A DNA stretch of 64,000 nucleotides from the NCBI RefSeq assembly GCF_903645355.1, contig NZ_CAHJXR010000003.1, positions 248,001 to 312,000 on the forward strand, given 5' to 3'. Shown here in pieces: positions 44,390 to 54,204 of the stretch. Under the pieces are notes generated by a model. It had not been told where the DNA came from and made no database searches. It saw only the letters and a program-made list of their open reading frames with translations. Source of the DNA: Schaalia sp. Marseille-Q2122. Lineage in GTDB: Bacteria; Actinomycetota; Actinomycetes; Actinomycetales; Actinomycetaceae. Made by a program: the position numbers and the translations under genes. Each line of letters starts with the position of its first letter. Positions within the stretch are counted from its first letter, which is position 1.

Positions 44390-47300
44390 TGAGGGGCCTC
44401 ACAAAGGGGAAGGCGATAACATCACGAATATCAGTGCCGCACAGGAGCATGACCATACGATCAACGCCCATACCCATACCGCCCGTCGGAACCATGCCCA
44501 ACTCCAGGCTGTCCAAAAATTCCTCATCAACGCTCATGGCTTCAGGGTCGCCTGCAGCGGCAGCAAGAGACTGAGCAATGAAACGTTCACGCTGATCACG
44601 TGGATCGGTCAATTCGGTGTAGGCAGTGCCTATCTCCATGCCGAAAGCGACCAGATCCCAGCGCTCAGCGAGGCGCGGATCCTCGCGGTGAATACGTGTC
44701 AGAGGGCATCCCTCGGCAGGGAAATCCGTGTAGAAGGTGGGGTAGCCCGTACGCGGCTCGACCAGTTCCTCGTAAAGCTCATTGATCATTGACGCCACAC
44801 TTGCGTCAGCAGCTACCTCAATACCTTCAGCGCGGCACAGGGCCTGGAGGGCCTCCGGCGAGGAATCCATACTCACCATTCGCCCCGTCACGCGTGAAAT
44901 ACCTTCACACACGCTCACCACCGGCCACGGCTCGGACAGGTCCACCTCCACCAGGTCAGCGCTCGCAGTGAACACATCCCGGTGCTTGGCCCACTGCGCG
45001 GCGGGCATGATGGGAGCATCTGCCACTCGGGGGACCTCAAGGGGGAGGGACGTCGTTACCTTCAACTCAGGCGTGCCCGGCAGCGGATTTGCCGCACAGC
45101 GCTCCACTATCTCACGAGGCTGCCACACGACCTCCCTCCCATGAATCCGCCGGGCTGCGCTACGGATCAGCTCTTCGGTCATCTCCCGCATAACGACATA
45201 GTCGGCGCCGGCCTCGTAGGCCTCAAGGGAGGTGAATTCGGGGTTGTGGGTACGGTCCACGCCCTCGTTACGGAACGAGCGGCCAATCTCGTACACGGCC
45301 GTCATCCCGCCCACCATCAGGCGCTTGAGATAGAGCTCAGGGGCAATACGCAAGGTCACCTGACAGTTGTAGGCATTGAGGTGCGTGACGAAGGGGCGGG
45401 CATTGGCGCCTCCCTTGACCGCATGCAGGATAGGGGTTTCGACCTCCAGGTAGCCCCGCCCATTCAGACACTCGCGAATCGCCGCAGTGGCGCGCGAACG
45501 CATCTGCAATAGTTCCAGAGAGCGCGGCTGGTGAATGAGTTCGGCGCTGCGGTGGCGGGCCAGGGTCGTGCGATCCACGTTCTGGCGCGGCGGGTTCACT
45601 GGACGGAGGGTCTTGGCAAGCATCCGCCACGAGGAAGCAAAGAGGGTGAGCTCACCGGTATCAGAACGGCCCAGGTGGCCGCGCACCTCAATGGCGTCAC
45701 CTACATCAACCAACCCCAGCAGATCGTAGTGCTCGGTCGAATCTGCCGCGCAGTGCACCTGCAGGGAGGTATTACCTTCGAAAACATCGAGGAAGCGCAA
45801 ACGCCCATGGTGACGGCGCGCCTCCACGCGCGCGTGACAGACGAGATTGGCGCCCATCAAGCCCTCCACATTGGTCAGGATCGTGCTCAGCGGCGTGGTT
45901 GCGACACTGGGATCACCTGGAGGATAGGGGTCCATCCCCGCCTCCATCAGACGCTGCGCCTTGAGGTGGCGGGTACGCTGCTGGTCATTCAAACGCTGCG
46001 GAGGAAGAGCCACGCGGGCCGCATCAGCATAGAAGCCTGCCACCGTCGCTACATGCTCGCTATTGCCCAGCCACGCGGGCAGTTCCGGCGTAGGCTCACC
46101 CCAGGCGGGCAAGAAGCCTTCCAAACGAGCGGCCGCAATGAGCGTGGCTGTCAACTGCGCTGGAGACACAAAGCCCAGATAGCGGGTGGTCCACGTCGGG
46201 TTGTAGCGGGCGTTGGCCTCGTAGAGGGACTCCAACTGCCATACGCGTGACGCCAACATCATCATGCGACGCAACAGGCGCTGCCCCCAGGTGGCATCCA
46301 CCGCGTCACCTTCAATGAAAGCATTACGGAACATGGCGAAATTCAACGAAATGCGATCGACACCCACGTCACGGCAGTGGTCAATGAGGGCCAAGACCAT
46401 GGCCTCAACCACGCCATTCGTACTCCGAGGATTACGGCGCATAAGGTTGAGGGATAAACCTTTACGACCCCACGGGACAAAGGTGAGCATTCCGTCAAGC
46501 TCACCGTCGGGCGTATGAGCCGTCACGATCATCTGATCGCCATCCAAACGATTCATGATGCGATCAAGCGCCATGGAGAAACCACGCTCGTCACCCTCAC
46601 GGAAGAGGGCGGCCTTGGAACTCAAGGTGGCGAGCTCCTCGTCAGTCAACGCCGACAGTGGACGGCAGGCGATCTCGACACCGGCGCGCGCCACACGTCG
46701 TTTCGCGGCAGCAAGAGGACGCATCGCCGCCTCGCTGAGATTAAAGAGAGGGACCTCGATGACGGCCTCGTCACCCATTGCGCGCAGGGTGAAACCCGCA
46801 TTCTTATAGGCGCGCGCACCACGCTCAGAGGTCGACATCACGCCGGGAGTGAGACCCTGCGCGTACATGGCCTTCATCCACGTGCTGATCGCGCTATCCC
46901 AGCTGGCAGGGTCGCCAATAGGGTCACCGCCAGCCATCGCAACACCCGAGGAGACGGCATAGGACACAGCCGCCTGAGAATCAGGACTGAAAACGACAGC
47001 ACGACGATTACCAGTAGCGAAATAGTCCAGGGAATCCGCAGGGAAACGAGCCAGAAGATAGTGCAGCCTCTGGTCCTCGGCTGCACTTCGAGCAGGCACC
47101 CCCTGGGCGCGCAAGAAGCCATGGAGGGAGACAACGAGGACCACGAGGGACGCCAGGGAGAGGAAAGACGCGAGAAGAACATTGCCACCCGCAGGCACCC
47201 CAGCGCTGCTAATAAGAGAGGAATAGCCGGTAGCCGACTGAAGGGCCCACAGTGCCTTAGCTCCGGCCCCCTTGAGGTCGCCGGGGAATAGCCAGGTCGT

Positions 47301-47819
47301 GACGAAGGCCGTCACGAGCACAATGCCTGATCCAATGAGCAGCCGCATGAACGCCGTCTTCGCTGACCGCGCGTGGACGGGAGCGGGGAAGGAGTCACGC
47401 GCCCACACGATCAGCGCCACGAGGGCGACGCTGATGACGCTATTGGCCCATATTTGGACGATGAAGCTCGTCGGTACTCCCTCAATGGCCTCAATCCCGA
47501 CGAAGGCCAGGAAGAGCGCATTACTCACCAGGACAATGGCCTGGATGAAGATCAGCAGAGGGACGATGAATCTCTTCCGACGGAAGGACGCTGTGCCGAC
47601 AATGAACATGATGGCCGCAAGGAAGAGGGAGGGGCCGTGGATGACATTGAAAAGGTCGAAGACGACGCCGACCACATCAACGACAGAATTGGGAAGGGCG
47701 GCGAGGAATAGTTCGACAACGCTCCACCCTGCCGCGATGAAGCTTGCCCACCCGATCCAATCGGGGAGGGCGTTCTTCGTCGAGTTTTTCAGGGAGTGAA
47801 GTGTGAAGGGCTTAGCCAT
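44379..47819 (-). CDS. lysX: Bifunctional lysyl-phosphatidylglycerol synthetase/lysine-tRNA ligase LysX
   Basis: 1146 residues from ATG 47819 (MAKPFTLHSLKNSTKN). N-terminal MprF-like membrane region (seven hydrophobic segments, about 20-250), DUF2156 lysyltransferase domain (about 270-570), then an OB-fold (about 650-745) and class II lysyl-tRNA synthetase core (HNPEFTSLEAYEAG, GMGMGVDRMVML). The synthetase charges tRNA-Lys and the lysyl group is moved to phosphatidylglycerol, lowering surface charge and raising resistance to cationic peptides. Length and order match mycobacterial LysX. An ATG seven or eleven codons earlier is also in frame. First gene of the lysX-DUF998-hydrolase operon; a separate housekeeping LysRS is expected elsewhere. 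Confidence 0.95.
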   Translation of the reverse strand: MAKPFTLHSLKNSTKNALPDWIGWASFIAAGWSVVELFLAALPNSVVDVVGVVFDLFNVIHGPSLFLAAIMFIVGTASFRRKRFIVPLLIFIQAIVLVSNALFLAFVGIEAIEGVPTSFIVQIWANSVISVALVALIVWARDSFPAPVHARSAKTAFMRLLIGSGIVLVTAFVTTWLFPGDLKGAGAKALWALQSATGYSSLISSAGVPAGGNVLLASFLSLASLVVLVVSLHGFLRAQGVPARSAAEDQRLHYLLARFPADSLDYFATGNRRAVVFSPDSQAAVSYAVSSGVAMAGGDPIGDPASWDSAISTWMKAMYAQGLTPGVMSTSERGARAYKNAGFTLRAMGDEAVIEVPLFNLSEAAMRPLAAAKRRVARAGVEIACRPLSALTDEELATLSSKAALFREGDERGFSMALDRIMNRLDGDQMIVTAHTPDGELDGMLTFVPWGRKGLSLNLMRRNPRSTNGVVEAMVLALIDHCRDVGVDRISLNFAMFRNAFIEGDAVDATWGQRLLRRMMMLASRVWQLESLYEANARYNPTWTTRYLGFVSPAQLTATLIAAARLEGFLPAWGEPTPELPAWLGNSEHVATVAGFYADAARVALPPQRLNDQQRTRHLKAQRLMEAGMDPYPPGDPSVATTPLSTILTNVEGLMGANLVCHARVEARRHHGRLRFLDVFEGNTSLQVHCAADSTEHYDLLGLVDVGDAIEVRGHLGRSDTGELTLFASSWRMLAKTLRPVNPPRQNVDRTTLARHRSAELIHQPRSLELLQMRSRATAAIRECLNGRGYLEVETPILHAVKGGANARPFVTHLNAYNCQVTLRIAPELYLKRLMVGGMTAVYEIGRSFRNEGVDRTHNPEFTSLEAYEAGADYVVMREMTEELIRSAARRIHGREVVWQPREIVERCAANPLPGTPELKVTTSLPLEVPRVADAPIMPAAQWAKHRDVFTASADLVEVDLSEPWPVVSVCEGISRVTGRMVSMDSSPEALQALCRAEGIEVAADASVASMINELYEELVEPRTGYPTFYTDFPAEGCPLTRIHREDPRLAERWDLVAFGMEIGTAYTELTDPRDQRERFIAQSLAAAAGDPEAMSVDEEFLDSLELGMVPTGGMGMGVDRMVMLLCGTDIRDVIAFPFVRPLNGN

Positions 47820-48017
47820 GTGTTCTCTTCCGGTGCTCATCGGTCTATCCATCTCACCCTATTGCATCGCCTGCCGTGGTGAGAGGCAAATACGCTTGCG
47901 AATCGGACGAGAAAGGATGTCTCACCATGTGGCCCTCGTCGACAAAGCAGGGCAAGGGGGGAAGGCTGAAGATACTTATTCGTTCATTTCCTCTGTGACT
48001 CGTCAAGGAATCCTGAT

Positions 48018-49343
48018 ATGCGCGCATTCTTCGCAAAAGGCAGCATCCTCGTCTGGGTGCTTCTCGCGATCATTCTGGCACTCGTCCTGGGCTCCATCAC
48101 CATCGGTGGTAGCCCTCTCGTCCCCGAGGCTGTCGGCCGAATCTTCGCTACTTTCTCCGCCGTCTTCGGACAGTTCCTCTCCTTCTCGATTCCTCTGATT
48201 ATTGTCGGTCTGGTTACCCCCGCTATCGCAGACCTTGGACGAGGCGCCGGAAAGTGGTTGGGAATCACCGCAGCCATCGCCTATGGTTCAACCCTCTTCG
48301 CAGGTTTCATCACCTACCTGGCCTGCGCCACCCTCTTCCCTGTGCTGCTCGACCCCTCCAGCCTCAGCGACGTTGCTGAACCTGGGTCCGCGCTGTCAAG
48401 CTACTTCACGATCGAGATGCAAGCCCCCGTTGGCGTCATGACCGCATTGCTGCTCTCCTTCGTCATCGGTATCGGCCTGTCCATGGTGCCCCGCGGTGTC
48501 CTGCGCAAGGGCTTCGTTGAATTCCGCGCCATCATCAAGGCCCTCATTGAACGCGTCATTATCCCGCTGCTGCCGATCCACATCTTCGGTATCTTCCTCA
48601 ACCTCACCTACACCGGTGAAGCCTGGTCGATCATGCAGACCCTCGTGCGCGTCGTCTTTGTCGTCATCGCCCTTGAGGTCGTCATCCTCCTCACCCAGTA
48701 CCTCCTCGCTGGCGCCTACGCCCGCACCAACCCCTTCAAGGCACTGGCCACCATGCTGCCCGCTTACCTGACGGCACTGGGTACCTCCTCCTCCGCAGCG
48801 ACCATCCCTGTCACCCTGCGTCAGGTGCGCAAGAACGGTGTGTCCGAGGCCGTCGCTTCCTTCACCGTGCCGCTGTGCGCCACCATTCATCTGGCTGGCT
48901 CCACCTCGAAGATCTTCGCTTTCGCCTTCGCCATCGTCTACACCCAGGGCATTGAGGTGAGCGCTACCCAGTGGGTTGGCTTCATCTTCATGCTCGGTAT
49001 CACGATGGTCGCAGCCCCCGGCGTTCCCGGTGGGGCCATTATGGCCGCCACCGGTCTGCTCGTCTCTATGCTCGGCTTCAGCGAGGCGAATGTGGCCCTC
49101 ATGATCGCCACCTACATCGCCCTTGACTCTTTAGGTACCGCCACTAATGTCACCGGCGACGGTGCGATCGCCCTTGTCGTAGACAAGATGGCTGACGGTC
49201 GCCTCGGTGTGGAAGCCCACCCCGAGAATGCTCGCGAGCTGTCCTTCGATGGCATGGCCTACCTCGACAAGGTCGCTGTTGAAGGCGTCGTCTCCGCTGA
49301 AGAACTCGAAGCTTCCGCCAAGGTCAACGGCCCTTCCGCCTGA
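48018..49343 (+). CDS. Dicarboxylate/amino acid:cation symporter (DAACS family)
   Basis: 441 residues, eight transmembrane helices plus two re-entrant loops. Family signatures are visible: the serine-rich loop LGTSSSAATIPVTL (about 255), SFTVPLCATIHLAGST, and the NxxxD-type ALDSLGTATNVTGDGAIALVVDKM. It is expected to take up glutamate, aspartate, serine or C4-dicarboxylates with Na+ or H+; the sequence does not pick one. AAGGAA eight bases before ATG. Divergent from lysX. Confidence 0.92.
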   Translation: MRAFFAKGSILVWVLLAIILALVLGSITIGGSPLVPEAVGRIFATFSAVFGQFLSFSIPLIIVGLVTPAIADLGRGAGKWLGITAAIAYGSTLFAGFITYLACATLFPVLLDPSSLSDVAEPGSALSSYFTIEMQAPVGVMTALLLSFVIGIGLSMVPRGVLRKGFVEFRAIIKALIERVIIPLLPIHIFGIFLNLTYTGEAWSIMQTLVRVVFVVIALEVVILLTQYLLAGAYARTNPFKALATMLPAYLTALGTSSSAATIPVTLRQVRKNGVSEAVASFTVPLCATIHLAGSTSKIFAFAFAIVYTQGIEVSATQWVGFIFMLGITMVAAPGVPGGAIMAATGLLVSMLGFSEANVALMIATYIALDSLGTATNVTGDGAIALVVDKMADGRLGVEAHPENARELSFDGMAYLDKVAVEGVVSAEELEASAKVNGPSA

Positions 49344-49358
49344 AGCTGGCCTATCCGG

Positions 49359-49378
49359 CCCCGCTCTGGTGAGCGGGG
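49359..49378 (+). terminator. DAACS gene terminator, first hairpin
   Basis: CCCCGCTC, loop TGGT, GAGCGGGG: 8-bp perfect stem, 15 bases after the stop. Confidence 0.6.
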
Positions 49379-49400
49379 CGGAGGCCGTTCCTGACTGAAC

Positions 49401-49442
49401 TATGCGGGTGCCTCCCTCCATGAGGAGGGCGGCACCCGCATA
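49401..49442 (+). terminator. DAACS gene terminator, second hairpin
   Basis: TATGCGGGTGCC-T-CCCTCC, loop ATGA, GGAGGG-C-GGCACCCGCATA: 18 base pairs interrupted by one T/C mismatch. Stronger than the first hairpin. Confidence 0.75.
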
Positions 49443-49630
49443 GTCGTAGCAGGTTGAGCCTGACACGTGGGGTGCCCCGCAATGAGGAGGACGCTGAGCG
49501 CCGAACCCTCCTTACAGAGGAAGAAGCAGCTATGCGCCCACCGCCCGGTGAGTGATCGGCGAAGGAGGCACTTGTCGACGTTGAATGGCACTCAGAGGTT
49601 TTTAGCACCAGCACCTTCTTGTCAAAGCAA

Positions 49631-49663
49631 GGTGGGGTTCGGGTCAAGAACCCGAACCCCACC
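49631..49663 (-). terminator. Terminator of the DUF5979 surface gene
   Basis: 14-bp perfect stem (GGTGGGGTTCGGGT and complement) with CAAGA loop, about 32 bases past the stop codon on the minus strand. Confidence 0.85.
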
Positions 49664-49694
49664 GACAGTTTGAGCAGTCACAGACCGCTACGGA

Positions 49695-52600
49695 TTAGCG
49701 TCGTTTGCGGCGAAGAACCCCCACCAGCAGTGCGCCGCCGAGCAGTGCAGCTGCAACACTGCTCACCATGAACGCGTCGCTACCAGTGTGAGCCAGCTTG
49801 CCGCCCTTCACGACCTTGCCGTCAGTGCCGCTCGCCCCCGCAGGTTTCTCGGCCTTGTAGACGTTGAGGAAGCTCACCTCAATATCTTCGTCGGACACGA
49901 TCGTCACCGTTTGCTCGGCAGGAGGAGCCAACGTGTATCCGTCGATCTTGGCCTGAGCAGTGTTCTCGGAGATAGTGCAGACCGTTCCGGTCGGAAGGGA
50001 TTCACCAAGGGGAACGGTCACGCCATCACCCTTTGCGATCAGTGTGCCTTCACGGTTACCGCACTTCCAGTTGAACTCATAGCTCTTGGTCGTTGCACTA
50101 GCTGGTCCGCCCTCTACAGTCTTTTTCACCTCGAAGGAGCCGGCCTCGGAGTAGGTATTGACGAATTCGACTTCTACAGTCTCATTCTCCGTAATTGTCA
50201 CCTGCTGGGCAGGCGGCGGAGTGAGAACGTAGCCGGGCATACTGGCGTACCCCTTCCGCTCAGTGACCGTGCACTGCGTGCCAGCAGGCACCACCGGGTC
50301 GAGGCTGTATTTCGTGTCCTCGGCAGTGGCTAGAAGCACGGCGGAAGCGTTGCCACACTTCACGTCGAAGACGAAGGGGACGGTCTTGGCTGTAGGGGGT
50401 CCACCGACCACGGTCTTCTTAATGTGGAGCTCACCAAACTTGTCGGAGAACGTGTTTTCGAACTCCAGCACACTCGTCTTGCCAGCTTCAATCGTCACCG
50501 TCTGGGGTGGTGGCGCAATACTGACAAAACCGTCAATGTCTTGGTAGTCAAGCGCCTCCGTTACGGTGCATTCAGTTCCGGCGGGGATATTCACCCCTAC
50601 TGGAGTGGGCACACCGTCGCCCGTCACGGACATTTCATCCTCAAGCTCCCCGCACTTCCAGTGGAAGTCGTATTCCTTGTCTGATGCCGCTGCGGGGCCA
50701 CCTGACACGGTTTTCTTCACCTCAAAGCTGCCGAACTGTTTCGTGTATGTGTTGGTGAAGTGCAACACGGGCTTCTTCCCGGCGCTAATTCGAACCTTCT
50801 GCCACGCGGGTGCCTGTAGTGCCCACCCGTCAATCGCGGCTCCCGATAGATCCTCCATCACCAGGCACTCAGTGCCGGGACTGAAAACGAGTTCGGGACT
50901 TACTGGAACGCCGTCGCCCTTGGCTCCCAGAATGCCTTCGAGAGTGCCACATTTCCAATAGAAGCCATACTCCTGGGTTGCCGCATCTGCTGGGCCACCA
51001 ACCACGGTCTTCGACACCTGGAAACTGCCGTTTCTGTCCGAGTAGGTATTGGTGAATTCCAGGACAGGGGTTGTCCCGTTCTTGATGACTACTGTCTGAG
51101 GCGGAGGCACAATGAGCGCTTCACCGGGAATGATCGCAGAGTCGAAAACCTCTCCGACGGTGCATCTCCATCCAGCGGGAAGGAGCTTGCCGATCGAGAC
51201 GGGAACACCATCGCCCTTCGCAGTGAGGCTACCGCCACCTTTTTCAGAGCCATACTCGTCGACACAGAACCACACGAAAACGAACTCTTTAGTGTCGACG
51301 TCGGAGGGGCCACCCTCTACTCTCTTCTTCACCTCGAACGAACCCGCTTCGTCGGCGTATTTGTTGACGAACTCGACAACCGGGGTTTCCCCATCCTCTA
51401 GCTCGACACCCGCTCCGCGAGGGGGTTCGAGGGCGTAGCCGTCAATCTCAGCCTTTTGTTCATTTTCTTGGATGAGGCATCTTGTGCCTGCGGGGAAATC
51501 TTTGTCGACACGGACGGGCACGCCATCGCCCTTTGCCATCACAGTTCCGCGCTCGTTGCCACACACCCACTGGAACTCATATTCCTTATTCACCGCTTCT
51601 GGCGGACCGCCTTGAACGACCTTCTTCACCTTGAAGGTGCGTTTTTCTGGCTGGGTACTCTTATAGGTGTTGACAAATTCAAGGACCGGGGAACTGCCTG
51701 CCGCGATGACAAGCTGTTGAGGGGCGGGCTTTTCCAGGGTGTATCCCCCGATCGGCCTTATGTGATCGCTCTCAGCAATCTCACACTGTGTGCCGACGGG
51801 GAAGAGTTGCTTGATTCTTACCGGAACACCATCGCCCTTGGCCGTCACCCTGCCCTTGAGTTCGCCACATGTCCAGAAGAACTCGTATTCCTTGTCGGTG
51901 ACGTTGCCCGGCCCGCCCTGTACGACCTTCTTCACCTCGAATGTTCCACCTGGCTTGGAATAGTCGTTCACGAAGTCCAAGACAGGTGACTTATTGAGTT
52001 CAATGGTCACCTTCTGCTGCGGCGGCGGAATCAACGCATACCCGTCAAACTGGGCGCTAGGAGTTTCTTCGTAGACGGTGCATTCAGTGCCGACAGGATA
52101 AAGGCGATGCTGGTGTATGCCCTTCGCGGGACTCAGCTGGACCAGTTCTTTACCCTGGCCACAGTCAACCCTGAAAACGAAACGGTGGGTGCGCGCCTCA
52201 GTAGGTCCACCTTCCACCTTCTTGCGTATCGTGAGGCTACCTGTCTCGGAGTGGTAGGTCGCCACTATCTCGTAAACCGGCGACTTCCCCGCCTCAATCA
52301 CGAAGGTCTTGCTGGGAACAACTACCGCATAGCCATCCTTGCCGAAGGGCCAAAAGTTAAAGACAGAAAGCGTGCAGCTTGTCCCATCGGCAAAGTCCCT
52401 CCCCGCAGGAACAGGAACGCCGTCGGTGGCAGCACTCACGGCCCCGGACTCCTCGCCACATGTCCAGTAAACAGTGCTCGCCCTGTTCTCAGGAAGGGGA
52501 GCGCCTACGCTGCTGAGCTTTACCTGGAAACTGCCCGTGGATTGCGGTTGGTTCTGGGCCAGTAACACGGGCCGAGGGGCGGGGTGCGATGCTATCTCCC

Positions 52601-53039
52601 CGGCTCCCATCTGGGGGACGTTGAGAAGTGGTGCCACCTCCGGTAGCGACTCGATCGCAGGAGGCGTTGGCGGCTCAGACGCCGTTGGAGTGGCTTCTGT
52701 ACTCTCTAGTTTGGGAGTCTCGGGCACCGATGGTGCGGGTGAGGGGGCTGCGCTCGTTTCGGTGTGCTCGCCCCCTTTTTCTTCTTCAACGCTACCGCCC
52801 ACTACAGCCGCAGTTAGCGCTCTGGCTTCAGTCACCGCCTTGATTTCTGGCAAGCTTTCTTCCGTAGGTGCACCAGCGTCATCGTGTTGCTGTGTGTGCA
52901 ACGGGTCTTCTACTTGCGCCGCACTGGCGTCAACTCCGGATAGTGCAGTGCCCGCCGCGATGAGCGTGAGGGATGCTAGGGCTGCGGTCAATTTCCGCGC
53001 CCACGATGATGCCCCTATTCCCCAATGCCACTTTCTCAT
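49695..53039 (-). CDS. LAXTG-anchored surface protein with nine DUF5979 repeats
   Basis: 1114 residues from ATG 53039, with GGAGG six bases upstream; an earlier in-frame start lacks one. Signal peptide LTAALASLTLIAAGTALSGVDASA, then a P/T/E-rich stretch (residues about 45-165). Nine tandem repeats of about 97 residues follow, each of DUF5979 type: GSFEVKKTVEGGP start, a cysteine pair (F-W-K-C-G and G-T-x-C), KGDGVPV in most copies, and a terminal V-L-E-F-V-N-T-Y. The end is KGGKLAHTG (about 1082), a hydrophobic helix and RRKRR. Probably a long rod-like adhesin stalk; the cysteine pair in each repeat may form a disulfide. Confidence 0.9.
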   Translation of the reverse strand: MRKWHWGIGASSWARKLTAALASLTLIAAGTALSGVDASAAQVEDPLHTQQHDDAGAPTEESLPEIKAVTEARALTAAVVGGSVEEEKGGEHTETSAAPSPAPSVPETPKLESTEATPTASEPPTPPAIESLPEVAPLLNVPQMGAGEIASHPAPRPVLLAQNQPQSTGSFQVKLSSVGAPLPENRASTVYWTCGEESGAVSAATDGVPVPAGRDFADGTSCTLSVFNFWPFGKDGYAVVVPSKTFVIEAGKSPVYEIVATYHSETGSLTIRKKVEGGPTEARTHRFVFRVDCGQGKELVQLSPAKGIHQHRLYPVGTECTVYEETPSAQFDGYALIPPPQQKVTIELNKSPVLDFVNDYSKPGGTFEVKKVVQGGPGNVTDKEYEFFWTCGELKGRVTAKGDGVPVRIKQLFPVGTQCEIAESDHIRPIGGYTLEKPAPQQLVIAAGSSPVLEFVNTYKSTQPEKRTFKVKKVVQGGPPEAVNKEYEFQWVCGNERGTVMAKGDGVPVRVDKDFPAGTRCLIQENEQKAEIDGYALEPPRGAGVELEDGETPVVEFVNKYADEAGSFEVKKRVEGGPSDVDTKEFVFVWFCVDEYGSEKGGGSLTAKGDGVPVSIGKLLPAGWRCTVGEVFDSAIIPGEALIVPPPQTVVIKNGTTPVLEFTNTYSDRNGSFQVSKTVVGGPADAATQEYGFYWKCGTLEGILGAKGDGVPVSPELVFSPGTECLVMEDLSGAAIDGWALQAPAWQKVRISAGKKPVLHFTNTYTKQFGSFEVKKTVSGGPAAASDKEYDFHWKCGELEDEMSVTGDGVPTPVGVNIPAGTECTVTEALDYQDIDGFVSIAPPPQTVTIEAGKTSVLEFENTFSDKFGELHIKKTVVGGPPTAKTVPFVFDVKCGNASAVLLATAEDTKYSLDPVVPAGTQCTVTERKGYASMPGYVLTPPPAQQVTITENETVEVEFVNTYSEAGSFEVKKTVEGGPASATTKSYEFNWKCGNREGTLIAKGDGVTVPLGESLPTGTVCTISENTAQAKIDGYTLAPPAEQTVTIVSDEDIEVSFLNVYKAEKPAGASGTDGKVVKGGKLAHTGSDAFMVSSVAAALLGGALLVGVLRRKRR

Positions 53040-53346
53040 AACACGCCTCCCCAATATTTGAAAACCGTAACACGCCGCGTTGAGTGTGAGGTATCTCAAA
53101 TTCTACATGCTGAGTGTTTGCTGTGGGAAGGCTTCGAGCCGTCAATTTTCAGGGCACTCCTCCCCAGAAAAGAGAGACCTTCAAACGCTGAGGAAGTACG
53201 CTCACCCATTGGCGAGGGGTCTTGGCAGGAGTGGCGGCAGACATGCTGAAGGCGCGTCTCTCTAGGGTGGCGAAAAACGCCAGAAGAAAAACGCCGGCTT
53301 CTCCTCGTTGAGGCGCAGGTGGCCCCGTAGGTGTTGAACGCAGGAG
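53040..53346. other. 307-base region upstream of the DUF5979 surface gene
   Basis: Probably the promoter of the surface gene. The first 120 bases are AT-richer, the rest is GC-rich. No RNA gene or operator identified. Confidence 0.4.
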
Positions 53347-54204
53347 CTAGGACGCCGCAGTGCGCTCCACCAACAAAGGAAGAATCACCGAGAAAAGCCG
53401 GTCCGTTAAGGAGGACTGCAGATCGCGGCCCGTCAACACCGACCTTGTCCCGTCCAAAGCAATGAGCTCATTACGAATGGAACGCAACCCCACTGCCACC
53501 ACCAGATCCAAAAGATCATGGGTGCTGATCACACAGGTCAACCCCAAGCGCTCCAGAGCCTCATCAATGAAGACAGAAATGCCGTGCCGGAACTCGTGGA
53601 AAGCAACGATCGTGGGGTGAGAAGGATCAGCGCAGCGCACCAGATAGTTACTCACGCTCGTCCACAGCAACAAAGTCTCTCGATCCTGGGGAAGAGCTGC
53701 CAAGAGGCGCGTCGCCACATCGGTAAACCGTGCCTTATCGTCTGCCGCACCCTCGCTTTCAATACTGGCGAAGAAACCCTCCGTCGCAGCATGAAGGCCC
53801 GCAGTGACTTTCGCACTATTGACATAGTCGGGGATGCTCTGGAGAGGATCGGAGGTGGCCTCGTCAAAGGGGCCCGCCCCGCGCTCCGCGCGAGCCTCGC
53901 CCCGCAAAGCGGCATAAGCCCTCGACAGCGTCCGCTTCCATTCGTTGCGGATCACCATCCGCACAAAATGGTCCATGTCGGTGAAGTTCGAATAGAACGC
54001 GCCACGAGTAAAACCAGCGCGGGAGGTAATGAGATTGACCGAGGTTCCACCAACGCCATGCTCGGCAATAATGTGACGGCCCGCCTCAATAAGGCGACGC
54101 TGAGTATCCGCACGGCGCTCTGAAGCCTCCTGCTCTTGAAGCTTGCGGACCTTATGAAGGCGCTGCGAAATCTGCGGAGCGGGCGTGGTGGTGTCGGTTG
54201 TCAT
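53347..54204 (-). CDS. TetR/AcrR-family regulator
   Basis: 285 residues. N-terminal helix-turn-helix (about 33-80: RRLIEAGRHIIAEHGVGGTSVNLITSRAGFTRGAFYSNFTDMDHFV), the classic TetR DNA-binding pattern. The C-terminal ligand domain is long (about 200 residues) and has no recognisable ligand motif. Divergent from the phosphofructokinase with 330 bases between, so it might control itself or its neighbour; no palindromic operator stands out. Confidence 0.85.
   Translation of the reverse strand: MTTDTTTPAPQISQRLHKVRKLQEQEASERRADTQRRLIEAGRHIIAEHGVGGTSVNLITSRAGFTRGAFYSNFTDMDHFVRMVIRNEWKRTLSRAYAALRGEARAERGAGPFDEATSDPLQSIPDYVNSAKVTAGLHAATEGFFASIESEGAADDKARFTDVATRLLAALPQDRETLLLWTSVSNYLVRCADPSHPTIVAFHEFRHGISVFIDEALERLGLTCVISTHDLLDLVVAVGLRSIRNELIALDGTRSVLTGRDLQSSLTDRLFSVILPLLVERTAAS

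Larger units (their letters stand above)
49344..49694. other. 351-base convergent intergenic region with three hairpins
   Basis: Between the DAACS gene and the DUF5979 surface gene. Contains hairpins at 49359-49378, 49401-49442 and 49631-49663. The middle part (49443-49630) shows nothing recognisable. Confidence 0.6.

Noticed and set aside
53100-53250. Possible tRNA-like stretch around the GGCTTCGAGCC
   Set aside because: No cloverleaf can be formed, and no tRNA ends are visible.
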